A stretch of DNA of 64,000 nt from Trifolium pratense. Its lineage: Eukaryota > Streptophyta > Magnoliopsida > Fabales > Fabaceae. The position numbers and the translations under genes are program-made. This document shows positions 45,419 through 55,065 of the stretch, in pieces (the stretch's first letter is position 1; every line of letters starts with the position of its first letter). Below the pieces are notes generated by a model. That model was not told the DNA's origin. It saw nothing but the letters and a program-made list of their open reading frames with translations, and searched no databases. The stretch is taken from NCBI RefSeq assembly GCF_020283565.1, contig NC_060063.1, forward strand, positions 23,800,777 through 23,864,776, read 5' to 3'.

Positions 45419-46225
45419 TTGCAGATAACACAAATCCACTTCCTTTAATGGAAGGCGAAGGAAACTCACTTAAAGTATCTTTCATGTCTCATATTGCTGA
45501 AGATATAAATGATTCCCCTACATTCTCAGGTTATAGATCCCTTATTCTTGTCATATTTCTCATTATCATCTCTTCTATACTTTCAGCTAACTTCTTTTCC
45601 CTCTCTGTCGAAACGTATCTGTAGATGGTGTTCCGAAAGAAGGACTTCAAATAGAAGATGTACTTACAGTTCTGTTATCGATAAGGGAAAAAGTAAGTTC
45701 TTGGAAATATATTTCACTGTATATTAGTTGCTTGTTTTTGTATATTATTGTGTCATTTTACTTTCTTATGCACCAAGCTATCCTATTTACATTACTTCTT
45801 ATTGTTATTATTTCCTCTAGTTGATGAATATGTTTCCCTTATCTTTAAATATGGAATGACAGGTGAAGTTTGCATCAGAAAATCCCGGCACTCCACCTTT
45901 TTCGGATGACATCTTGTTACGCTATGCAGGAGGCTTCAAAGTAAGAAAGACATGGAAGGAGGAGCATGATTTAGTCTTACTGCGCACAGTTTTGAAGTAT
46001 GTCTTTTAATAGATAATTCTCTATCATCATAGCCATAGGCAATTACATTGCATTTCCACAATTTGTGTGTGTGCGCGCACGTCTACTTATCTTATCCTCC
46101 ATTTATCCTCTAACATAGTTCTTTTATGTTAAGGCATGGATATGGAAAGTGGGCAGCTATAGTTGATGATAACGATCTGAATATTCAGACGCTCATCTGT
46201 CAGGAGTTAAAGATGCCCTTTATAT
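45419..46225 (+). pseudogene. Captured CHD3/PICKLE-like exons (four)
   Basis: Four segments read in order like the C-terminal part of a plant CHD3 chromatin remodeller. They are 45419-45529 ('ADNTNPLPLMEGEGNSLKV', then 'SHIAEDINDSPTFS'), 45625-45692 ('GVPKEGLQIEDVLTVLLS'), 45863-45996 ('VKFASENPGTPPFSDDILLR', 'WKEEHDLVLLRTVLK') and 46134 to about 46225 ('HGYGKWAAIVDDNDLNIQTL', 'ICQELKMPF'). Introns between them keep GT...AG and codons split correctly across junctions (for example G|AT and AA|G). The parent protein is a nuclear nucleosome remodeller acting in gene repression; this part is the SANT-like region. The first segment joins two parts that are normally far apart, and no ATPase region is present. 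A functional remodeller is impossible. Confidence 0.8.
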
Positions 46226-46263
46226 AGACTTGAGTGTTTCTATCTTCTTTCTATTAACAATAG

Positions 46264-47103
46264 GTAAAGGTGAAAAGGTACATGGAGGAGCTTATCCTAG
46301 CAAAGCCGAGATCAGAAAGAGCATGCGAAGAGCACGAAATGGACCTGGTAGAAATCAGAGCGGGGGTGGCAGGGTTGACAGTTTAAAAGGTTTCAATCCT
46401 GACAGTTTTGATAGAGTTCTTCTTGATGCTCCATGTTCTGCCCTTGGTTTAAGGCCTCGGTTATTTGCTGGATAGGTAAAAGATCCGTTAATTGAAAATT
46501 GGTCTGCATTTACTTGAATTTATACCCGCACACTCGCACCAATTTGCATGCACTGGTGCAAATATAGATAGCAAACAGGGACCTACATATCTTCAAGTAG
46601 TTGACTCCTCATTTTTCACTTCTGAATTTATAGCACATATAATTGTTAACAGCTAATTCCTGTTCTATGACTTTTACATCTTTACATACACCGGAATTTT
46701 TTTTATAGGATCTAGAAGTAATGGATCAATATGTTAGAAGTTAAAACTTAGTTTGGTCAGTGTAATGTGTATCAATCATCTTTGTTTGGATGGTTAAATT
46801 TGTATTTTTTTTCTGATATAAATAGAAATTTAAATTGAAGTTAAAACTTAATGTTTGGAATCTTTTCAAGGCTTGCAGCCAGATTAGTTTTTTGAATTAT
46901 CTCGGGTTTTGTTGTGTCAATATGCTGCAGCCAAACCGATGTGTTGGTTATAAGTTTCGTTTGCCTTCTTTTGTGAGTGAGATTTCTTTAAAACTAATCT
47001 GTTGATTCTTATCTTGAATAGTTGTACGATAAATCCTAATGAGAATGAAGCATTAGTTCGATATGCTTTGGATAAATACAAATATCTATCATTGGCACCA
47101 CAG
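46264..47103 (+). pseudogene. Captured NSUN-type RNA m5C methyltransferase exons (two)
   Basis: Segment one (46264-46475) reads 'MRRARNGPGRNQSGGGRVDS' then 'GFNPDSFDRVLLDAPCSALG' and 'LRPRLFAG' before a stop at the end of the exon. The DAPCSALG motif is the hallmark of the NOL1/NOP2/Sun methyltransferase fold (SAM site and catalytic Cys), and the surroundings fit the NSUN6-like plant type. Segment two (47022-47103) reads 'CTINPNENEALVRYALDKYK' and 'YLSLAPQ', bounded by AG and GT; it carries the second conserved TINP-type motif. The exon expected between them is missing, so the copy is a fragment. The parent enzyme methylates cytosine in RNA. It follows the PICKLE-like exons after only about 40 bases. 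Confidence 0.78.
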
Positions 47104-47730
47104 GTTTGGTGGGTTATATATTAGTGAGTTATATTTTGATTGATGGTAAGTTAGGACTATTTTAATGGATTATATATTTTGCGGGATATTTTGGTGGATG
47201 TAGACATTTTTTGTTGACATTATATATGGTTATATATTAGAAATAGAAGGTCTAATAAAGAACTACTTAATTTGTATTTTAGATGTACTAATACTAATTG
47301 TTTGTTGATTTTCCATCAGCAACAAAGCTATATTTGAAAAAAAAAAAAAAAAAAAGTTTGCGTCTGCTTTTAGTTGACACTATATTATTCAAAAACTAAT
47401 TTATAGCATCTAAAAAAAGCAGACGCTAAGCTTAGCGTCTGCTTTTAGTTGACACTATATTATTCAAAAACTAATTCATTGCATCTAACAAAAGCAGACG
47501 CTAATATTAGCCAATAGCGTCCGCCATATATTCAAGTCACTAGCTTCAGCTTTGCGTTTAAAAAGACAGACGCTAAAGTAGCGTCTGCTGGACGCAACTG
47601 CTAGCTTCAGGCATTTAAGCGTCCGCCATGACACAGACTCTAGGTAGACGCTAAACCCTTGTAGCGTCCGTTTTTTGGTATTTAGCGTCTGTTTTTGGCG
47701 GACGCTCCAAAGCAGTTTTCTTGTAGTGAG

Positions 47731-48370
47731 CTTCCTCCAGGCAAAAAACCACAGGCATGTCAAATTTTGTGTCCCTTCCTCCTAGTAAAAAACCACGCTC
47801 CATTGTTTCCCACACCCCTTCCTTTCCGTGATAAACATTGCATGTATAACAAGTTGGCGTCCATTCCACTATGTTTTAAAAAAGAAACACTTTGGAGTCT
47901 TCTAAAGAGCAATGTAAAAAGAATTTTGCATTAGCAAAATTATTTTGTATTTGAAATGACTTTGAGATTGGAATAAAAGGCCAAGATTTTGTTATTGGGT
48001 TGCATATGAAAACTTTAACCGGATCATTAATGTTGTGACAAAGAACTAGACCATTACTTGAAGCTATGAGACTAACCGTATTTCATAGGAAACTCAAAAC
48101 ATTGTTAGTGACACTAAAAGACTGTTGGTGTTTAGGTAAAGAATGCAAATCTACCCTTTTTGTGACGTATCTTTGATTTATTTCATCATGTTGAATGAAT
48201 AAGCATGTATCATCCCTCCCAAACAAATTTTGAGTCTGCTTTGTTCTGAAAACCGTTTCTTCCGAAAATTTGGAAATTGGGTTGCAAGTTGATTTGAACT
48301 TGCAAATGATTTTTGCAGGTAGCCAAAAAAATATCTCAAAACTAACGTCTTGAGATACTTTCATATTGCT
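47731..48370 (-). pseudogene. F-box protein gene copy B, disrupted
   Basis: On the minus strand, 48364-48083 encodes 'MKVSQDVSFEIFFWLPAKII', 'CKFKSTCNPISKFSEETVF', 'TKQTQNLFGRDDTCLFI' and 'DLHSLPKHQQSFSVTNNVLS', then a stop. Further along, 47869-47731 encodes 'MEWTPTCYTCNVYHGKEGVW' and 'GRDTKFDMPVVF'. This is the same protein as copy A in the opposite orientation. The F-box part is unbroken for about 93 residues, but the middle is lost. Its 3' side ends at the CACTA right terminus. Confidence 0.7.
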
Positions 48371-48932
48371 AAGAAGGAAGAAAATAAAAGGAGATATTCA
48401 AGAAGAGGTTTGAGAAGCGGTTGAGGGTTGAAATAAAAGGAGGGATAGATCGTAAGAGAAGAAGAACAAGAAGTGGAAGAAGGTGATGGAGTAATGTTGA
48501 TAGAAGTGATATATAATTTTAATGCATAATTTAGGCAGAGTTGCATATGGTGATTATGTGCAAAATTTGAAGTAGGAAGAATGCAAAACATTGTTAGGGT
48601 CACCGGAGGACTAATTGATTCTTCACACCTAAGAGATTACCATCTTCCGACAAAGTTTTATAGATATTTGAATTGATATTTAAAAATATAACTAAGATGT
48701 GATACATAATGTTATGATCTCAATTGCTTTACTTTTTACACGGGTTTGATTTAATTTTTCACATATCTTTTTGAATATTTTAATTCAACATTTTACAAAA
48801 GTAATTAAGATGTGAGGCCTAAGGTTATTGTCCAAGAAAATCTGTTTAAAATGCAATCAACTTTTAAAATTTCTTTAATCCATAGTCAACAACATCATAG
48901 AAAACGTAGAAAGTAAATAATTACCTATAACT
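48371..48932. other. Flank of F-box copy B
   Basis: The first 150 bases mirror 42690-42830 (upstream side of copy A: GGGATAGATCG, GGTTGAGGGTTGAAAATAAAAGG-type phrases). The rest is AT-rich. At about 48830-48930 the sequence is a near copy of 50570-50690. Confidence 0.5.
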
Positions 48933-49340
48933 TTAACCAATTAGAAGATGAGCTATTTGCTTGAGAAATCTTCGGTGAATGATGAAAAAAAAATTCAAAT
49001 CCTTCACAATAATATCATCAGTTGTATCTATCTGTCCATGGCTTAAAAAAACTTTTGGTAAAGCTATTGAGGTACAATTCTCACACTCTTCCCAATCTCC
49101 AAACAAAGATTTTCTCTTCAAATATTGAACAAATTGCTTACCAGATTGTTGCAAGTTCACGATGTCTTTGTTGGAGTTCGAAAATGCGAACAAAATTATT
49201 TTGTTGACATACATATGATGAACTGAGGTCCACCATAGCTGCACAACAGAATCTGAATAACTGAAAATCACAGCAACAGGTGGATCCATGGAATTTAGAA
49301 TCCATGATCACTCTAGTTGGTCTTTAGATAGCCAAGATGA
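48933..49340 (-). pseudogene. F-box-associated domain fragment, copy C
   Basis: The minus-strand frame of 118 codons (49289-48933) includes 'MDPPVAVIFSYSDSVVQLWW' and 'GDWEECENCTSIALPKVF'. The upstream sequence GGATTCTAAATTCCATGGATCC also occurs at about 40845 in diverged form (minus strand), and GGGAAGAGTGTGAGAATTG-type sequence recurs near 50885. I read it as the C-terminal part of the same F-box family, but this rests on position and repeats more than on motifs. Confidence 0.4.
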
Positions 49341-49344
49341 AAAA

Positions 49345-49720
49345 CTAGGAAAACGGTTTTCTTCCATAGTTTGGCAACAAAACAAAATTAAGCAAAAGAA
49401 ACAATTGCTACTGATACTATGTGGAAAAATGGAACTAAGAGACTTATTCCCCATGTTAGTCCAGAGCTAGTTTTGGAATTTTAGATTTATTAATGAAAAA
49501 AATTAAATTCTTTGATCTGTTTGATTTTTTTTAAGTGTTTCTTATAAGAAAGATCGGAAGGAGTATAATTCTTTCTATACTTTTTCTATGATGTTGTTGA
49601 CTATGGATCGAAGACATGTTCAAAGTTGGTTGCATTTTAAATGTGGATTTGGTTTAAAGTTAAACACATGGAGAATGATCATTTATCACACTCTAGAGAT
49701 GTTATATCAACTAGCTAGTG
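49345..49720 (+). repeat. Segment duplicated from 42010-42710
   Basis: Shared phrases include CATAGTTTGGCA, AGCAAAAGAAACAATT, ATGTGGAAAAATGGAACTAAGA, GACATGTTCAAAGTTGGTTG and GGAGAATGATCATTTATCAC. The Stowaway of the other copy is represented here only by a remnant near 49500-49560. Confidence 0.75.
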
Positions 49721-49740
49721 CTTGTCATTTTTAGATTCCC

Positions 49741-50223
49741 AAGTTTTTTTCTTTTTTGAATGGTTTCCCAAAGTTTCTTTTTAGAAACTCAAAAAAGTGA
49801 TATTTCACATCTCATAATGCCAGATAAAAATTAGTCACACATATGCCAAATATCATCAACCAAGCATATCAAAATATGGAAAATAACAAAGACATTATTC
49901 ACAACAATCAACTTTTTTTCTTTGAATTTTCTTTTGCTTTTATTGTAGTTCCTGACTAGACAAAAGATGAAAAATAGTGATAATTATCACTATTTTTCAT
50001 CTTTTGTCTAGTCATGGTATAGTGACTAGAATAAAAGTAAAATAAAATTTAAGAAAGAAAAGTTGATTGTTGTGAATATTGTTTTTGTTATTTTCCATAT
50101 ATATAGACTAATTTAATATGTTTGGTCAATTTGTATGATATTTGGTGTATGCGTGACTAATTTCCATCTAGCATTATGAGCTATAAAAATCACTTTTTTT
50201 AAGTTTCTAAAGAAAAACTTGGT
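49741..50223. repeat. Long near-perfect inverted repeat, centre near 49984
   Basis: Arms of about 240 bases: the centre TGACTAGACAAAAGATGAAA / TTTCATCTTTTGTCTAGTCA is perfect for about 35 bases each side with almost no loop. Outward, TTCACAACAATCAAC pairs with GTTGATTGTTGTGAA, TGGAAAATAACAA with TTGTTATTTTCCA, and CATAATGC with GCATTATG. The outer ends pair CCAAGTTTTT with AAAAACTTGG. No gene inside. Confidence 0.88.
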
Positions 50224-50271
50224 GTATGGTATTTATCACTAGCTAGTCTGTTATTTTTCATATATATAATT

Positions 50272-50456
50272 AGAGTTTAATTGATATGCACTGACGGTGT
50301 AAAATAGTTTTACACGATCGTCCAATAAATAACCATCATTTTACCATGTCATGTCAAGAAAGTGGGGTGAAGTGGGGTGATGTGGCGGAAAACATGGTTG
50401 GTATTGGTTGACTGTGTAAAATTATTTTACACCGTCGGTGCATATCAATTAAATCC
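50272..50456. mobile_element. MITE of the ATGCACCGTCGGTGTAAA family
   Basis: The left end GTTTAATTGATATGCACTGA and right end TCGGTGCATATCAATTAAAT are inverted copies. The family is that of the tandem pair at 12381-12752, with a different middle (a GTGGGGTGA direct repeat). Confidence 0.75.
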
Positions 50457-50569
50457 ATATAATTAAGATGTGCGATATAAAGTTATGATCTCAATAGTTT
50501 GACATGGCTTATTCTTCACATATCTTTTTGAATATTTTAATTGAACATTTTACAAAAATAACTAAGATG

Positions 50570-51060
50570 CCTAAGGTTATAGTTTAAGAAGATCTATATT
50601 TAAAATGCAACCAACAACTTTCATCATCTCTTCAATCCATAGTCAACAACATCATAGAAAACGTTGAAAGTAAATAATTACCTATAACTTTAACCAATTA
50701 GAAGATGTGCTATTTCTTTTAACAAATCTTTGGTGAATCTTAAAAACACTTTCAAATCTTTCACAAGAATATTAGTTGTACCTACCTGCCCAAGACTTCA
50801 AAGTACTTTTGCTTCCTCATCTCAAAGAACATCTTTACGGAGTATTAATTTTTATTGATTTTGATAAAGCCATTGAGAGGTACTCTGCACACTCATCCCA
50901 ATATCCAACTTCAAATTGAAGAAGAGAGCAGATTCGATCTTGCTCTAGCCTAAACACAAATTTAAGTCAATACTCGCCACTTTCTTATCTCAGGACAAAA
51001 ATGAGATCATTTAAACATTATAGAAAAACAAACAACCATGAAATATTCTAATACATTTTC
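50570..51060. repeat. F-box-cluster repeat segment
   Basis: The first 200 bases match 48830-49030 closely (CATAGTCAACAACATCATAGAAAACG, ACCTATAACTTTAACCAATTAGAAGATG in pieces). Around 50785 GCCCAAGACTTCAAAGTACTTTTGCTT matches the repeats at 36495 and 51465. No open frame. Confidence 0.6.
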
Positions 51061-51690
51061 ACAAATACTTAAATAAAAGCAAGACTAACTAATGTTTTAG
51101 ATATGAGAAGTAATTAAGATGATAGTAGTAACAAAAATAATTGTAATAATGATGATTGTGATTAGGGTTTTAAATAGAGGTTTGCAATCGAGATCTGGGC
51201 CACAAAATAATGGTTTTGATGTTGCAGAAAACACAACATGACATCGATTAAAACCACATCTGATTGCGATTCTTCACAATATCATAGATCCATTATGGTT
51301 TTAAATAGAGTTCTGCTACTGTGATCTAGGCCACGACACAACAATTTTTATTTTGTCAAAACTGCTACGACTCATAACCCGATTGAATTTTAAAGTGACT
51401 ACAATTTAAAATTATGATGAGAATGAAATGATGGTGACGAGATGATGATCAAGATCACTACCTGTCCAAGGCTTCAAAGTACTTTTGCATAGAGGTGGAC
51501 AAGCACCCGTAAATCGCCTGAATCCGCATATAACTTGACTGCAAAAGAACCGATCTGGACGGATCAAACTAGGTCTAATGGGTAAACATATGATAGAAGA
51601 ATCACTCTGAAATTGTTACACATTTATGAGTTTTTGCAGATCCGGCGCCGCAGGTGAGAAAATAGTGAAATGATTAGTCAAAGCTGAGAA
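51060..51690. repeat. Segmental repeat shared with 35990-36760
   Basis: This is the second copy of the segment described at 35990-36760, in the same orientation. It differs by small insertions and deletions and many single bases, so the duplication is not recent. Confidence 0.75.
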
Positions 51691-51994
51691 AATATATATT
51701 CTTTTGTGATAAATGTTAGCCGTTGAATTTATTTTGATGGAGATTGATGACATGAATGGTCAAGATGATCAGTTTTTTGTTTCTTTTTGGTAAACGCGTA
51801 ACTTTACTTGGCTCTTTCGGACTATGATTTAAAATAATCAAATTAATTTGCCTCCAACTCTTAGGACGCATCAGACCATGAATATTTATGAGAAAGAAAG
51901 ACATAAGCAATGTTTGCAAGCACCTCCCATGTCTCTTATCTACTGATTCACTTCATCTTCTTTTTCTTCATGCTATGGTTTTTTATCGTTCTCT

Positions 51995-52186
51995 TAGTAC
52001 CAAGGCGCTATGCGTTTATGTTGGATCTATGCTATGTTCAGTGGTTCCTGGATTAATAAGCTCTGTGGAGAAATCACTGAATGAAATCGGCATCGGGCCT
52101 CGTTTCGTGAAATTACCATACCAGGCTAGTCAATTGGACTGGTCATCGATCCTTGTAACTTTCGGCTATTGTATTGTATGTTAGAA
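51995..52186 (+). pseudogene. Partial copy of the nucleocapsid-like gene
   Basis: About 60 codons read 'ALCVYVGSMLCSVVPGLIS', 'LNEIGIGPRFVKLPYQAS' and 'LDWSSILVTFGYCIV'. They align with the middle of the intact gene (about residues 97-165), with ten or so residues deleted before LDW. The frame stops soon after. N-terminal and C-terminal parts are absent. It belongs to the same possible endogenous viral family and shows that the family duplicated or inserted more than once. Confidence 0.7.
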
Positions 52187-52216
52187 TTTCTATACTTTTA
52201 TAAACCAAATTCAACC

Positions 52217-52522
52217 TTAAACAGCTGAAACTAAATTGGAATTAAATAGCCGAAATACCTCCAGCCATTGTTGCTGCTTAAACCTTGTCTGAGGATTGTT
52301 CTTCATTGTTTGAGGATGTTCAAGCTCTTCTAAACCTTCCACAATCTCCTTTAGATGGTGTAAGTTACTGAATAGAGATATGAGACTCAGGGAACCAAAA
52401 CAAAGGGATTGCACTCTATTTATAACTTTTGTCCATGGCAAAAATATTTTACGTGCAATCATAATTGCCACACTATCTTTATGGGCGGTTACTATATTTG
52501 AGGGAAAGAATAAATACCACAC
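52217..52522 (-). CDS. Hypothetical 101-residue frame
   Basis: The minus-strand frame has an ATG at 52522 and includes 'SLISLFSNLHHLKEIVEGLE' and 'HPQTMKNNPQTRFKQQQWLE'. No signal peptide, membrane segment or known domain was recognised. It might be an exon of a decayed gene or a chance frame. Confidence 0.2.
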   Translation of the reverse strand: MWYLFFPSNIVTAHKDSVAIMIARKIFLPWTKVINRVQSLCFGSLSLISLFSNLHHLKEIVEGLEELEHPQTMKNNPQTRFKQQQWLEVFRLFNSNLVSAV

Positions 52523-52566
52523 TTTAGGCTTAATGGATAATTACCACAATGTGCACTTGATAGTAA

Positions 52567-52606
52567 CTAGTATCCGGACCCGTGCCAAGCACGGGTTAAA
52601 AAGTGA
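52567..52606 (-). mobile_element. Helitron-like 3' terminus
   Basis: On the minus strand the sequence reads AACCCGTGCTTGGCACGGGT (a hairpin) then CCGGATACTAG, followed by T. A short GC-rich hairpin about 10 bases before a CTAG (CTRR) end is the mark of a Helitron 3' end, and the T next to it fits insertion between A and T. The element would extend to the right; its 5' TC end was not identified. Confidence 0.5.
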
Positions 52607-53440
52607 CTATAAAAATTAAGATTTTAATATTTCAAATTTCATAATTATCTAACACAAAAAATGATAAATTACACTAATATATATGTTTAATAAGTCACCA
52701 AATTTTTTTGTCTTTAAAAATCTATGTAACAAATTTTGCTACTTCAAAAATTAAAATGCCAATAATTAAATAATGACTAAAATTTTGGAAAAAAAAAAAT
52801 AAGCCCAAAAAATCATTTTTTTAATAAGGGATCTAAATTTTACTTTTATGAAAATATGAAGACCAATATACATTTAAATTTATTTTTATTACAAAAACAA
52901 TTTAACACAATTCAAATTTGCTGCGCACATAAAATAAAGTAGAGTAGTTACATTCGAAGATCATCTTTTTATTTCTAAACTTTTGACTTTCTGCATTTTA
53001 TTTAAAGTAAAATCGTTACATGCGAATATCATATTTTTCTTACGGTTAGCCTGACATAATTCGGTTCCTGCTTTATCCTTACTCAATCATCGGAAGTTGG
53101 ACACTTCCTCTATTTTTACTCGATGTGGCCTCCAGGAAACGACTTTCCTTCATTGTGTTCAGGACTATACATTCTCTAGAAACCTTTGGCACCACATTGA
53201 ATTCAATGATTGAACTTTCTTCTCTATAATTGACGCACATGATTGGCTCAAGGTTGGCTCCATGTGTCCCCAAGCTAATTCCTTCTCGGCTGGTGTTTGG
53301 TGTATGGAGATATCATAATTTAATTTATTTAAACAATGAGTCTTGTCCTTAAATCAGCTATCCTTCAACATCCAGAGCTTGGTCGAGATTTTCACGTCTT
53401 TTTTCTCCTCTAATCACGTTGGTACAGGTTCATCAAATGA
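52607..53440. other. AT-rich sequence, possible Helitron interior
   Basis: No open frame is credible. If the Helitron-like end is real, this is its interior or adjacent DNA. Confidence 0.3.
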
Positions 53441-53457
53441 AACAATGAAAACTTCTC

Positions 53458-53698
53458 TTGTGTGGTCCTCAACGTTGATGGTAGTTATTTAGGTTCCCCG
53501 ATTAGAGCTAGTTATGAGGGTCTTATCAAATACAATTTATATTTTTACTTACCAGACTTTTCGGGCTTCATTCGTGAGTCGTCTGACATGATGCTTGCGA
53601 AACTTTATGTTGTTTATAGAGGTCTTACATTGGCCAAAAACTTGGCTATTGAAAAACTTGTTTGCTACTCTGACTTATTACTCTACATCAAATATTGA
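53458..53698 (+). pseudogene. LINE RNase H-like fragment
   Basis: The frame reads 'VLNVDGSYLGSPIRASYEGL' then 'FSGFIRESSDMMLAKLYVVY' and 'GLTLAKNLAIEKLVCYSDLL'. This follows the plant LINE RNase H pattern: N-V-D-G-S, a G-x-x-R strand, then A-E-L-x-A-x-x-x-G-L with the Glu replaced here by Lys, and a D in a CYSDL strand. The catalytic Glu change and the early stop indicate a dead fragment of about 78 residues. Confidence 0.65.
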
Positions 53699-54699
53699 AT
53701 GTTAATATTCAATATAAGTATAATATTACAAAAGAAATAAAATTCAAGATAAAGCTTGTTATAGTGATTATAACGCGAAATTTAAAATCATGAAACAGAT
53801 CAAATGAAACCGATTCGGTGGTAAGATTAAACATTGGTCTTGGTAGTAGAGTTTGGATAAAAATCTTCGAGCTATTGTCATTTAAATTAATGGTTTTTTT
53901 TTTTTGACGGAATTTATATGAATGGCTTATGACACATATAAAATGTTAACTAAAGGCAAGAGATTAAGAATTGCCATAACTAAAGGCAATTAAATGACAC
54001 ATATATGAAACCACGACCGATTCACCACAATGTACAAAGCAAATGGAACAACATGACATTTTCTTATAACAACAATAATAAAATATACAAACACAACAAC
54101 ACCAAGAACATATCCACATGAATTCCATTCCAAAGCTTGACATTTTCCTATGTCAATCTTATTAGTGAGGTGATTTCTAATAAATATTTGATATTTCAAT
54201 ACCTTCCAAAGCTTGACATTTATTTTGTTCTTATTTCCACTCAGTTATTCACCAGAACATATCCACATGAATTACATTCATCTCTTTGGGTAATAACATG
54301 TTGCTAGCATAATGTTGCGCAAGAGCTGAAATACATCTTAAACATTTCTTTACAACAACTTCACTTTTAAAAGTACATATTCCACCGATTTAGAAATCAC
54401 ATCATTGTTGAAATCAAATCACCAATGGTCTCTTTGACTCAAGGACGACATGAAAAAAATAGAATTTAAAATCTGGATACTTGTTGATATTAGCACAAAA
54501 GTCAGCTTATGAACTATTTTTTTAAAATAAAATGAAAGTGCAGTGACAAAAGGAAAGGTTTTTAAAATACAGGGACTAAAACTCAAATGACCCGTAAGTA
54601 CATGAACCTTTTGCATATTTAAGCTCCAAACGAATTATGTAAATTCTGATTTTGCATAAATTGTAATTGTATAATTTGCTTACTTCATATCCTGCGGGC

Positions 54700-55065
54700 T
54701 GCACTAATACTATGCTGAAATTCTACCCAACTCAAACAATGAAAGTGTTAAAGTTGTTGATTATGAATTGTTGGAAACACATCTAGAAATTAGGTCTCAA
54801 ATTTCAAGCTATAATCCTGACATCAGCTTCAGAATTATGTTCGATATGACTCAAAATTTGCAAAGTTAACAGAACATAAGATCTTTGTGCAAAACTTGTG
54901 AAAACAAATAAGTGCAACACATTTGATATGGTTTATAAGCTTCTGAAGTTGGCTTTGGTCTTACCGATAGCAACTGCAAGCATCAAACATGTTTTTTCAA
55001 CTATGAAATTTGTGAACGTGTTTTTTTTTGCCACACTAATATGTCAGGTTTGGATCCGCCCTTGT
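54700..55065 (+). pseudogene. hAT transposase C-terminal fragment and TIR remnant
   Basis: Pieces on the plus strand read 'FDMVYKLLKLALVLPIATAS' and 'HVFSTMKFV'. They match the dimerisation region of the hAT element at 37521-39905 ('YPMVYLLLKLALLLPVATAT'). The codon before the FSTM box is changed and the frame is lost within 10 residues. About 30 bases on, GGATCCGCCCTTG resembles the CAGGG(C/A)CGGATCC hAT end in reverse, so this is probably the end of a decayed element. Confidence 0.65.

Larger units (their letters stand above)
43887..47728 (+). mobile_element. Pack-CACTA transposon carrying host gene exons
   Basis: The ends are CACTACAAGAAAA and TTTTCTTGTAGTG, the classical CACTA (En/Spm) inverted repeats. 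Subterminal motifs AGCGTCTGCTTTTAG, AGCGTCCGCC and their complements occur many times at 43920-44110 and 47355-47705. The 3.84-kb interior holds a transposase-associated domain, four exons like CHD3/PICKLE and two exons like an NSUN RNA methyltransferase, all on the plus strand. The 3 bases outside (CTT and AGC) do not form the expected direct repeat. The element lacks a catalytic transposase and is non-autonomous. Confidence 0.88.

Noticed and set aside
43887..47728. A functional PICKLE-like or NSUN-like gene
   Set aside because: Most exons are missing, stops end the frames, and the block is bounded by CACTA ends.
47651..47869. TIR-NBS-LRR resistance gene tail
   Set aside because: The WTPTCYTCNVY block first suggested a resistance protein, but the linked LP...CKFKSTC start at 48364 fits an F-box protein better.
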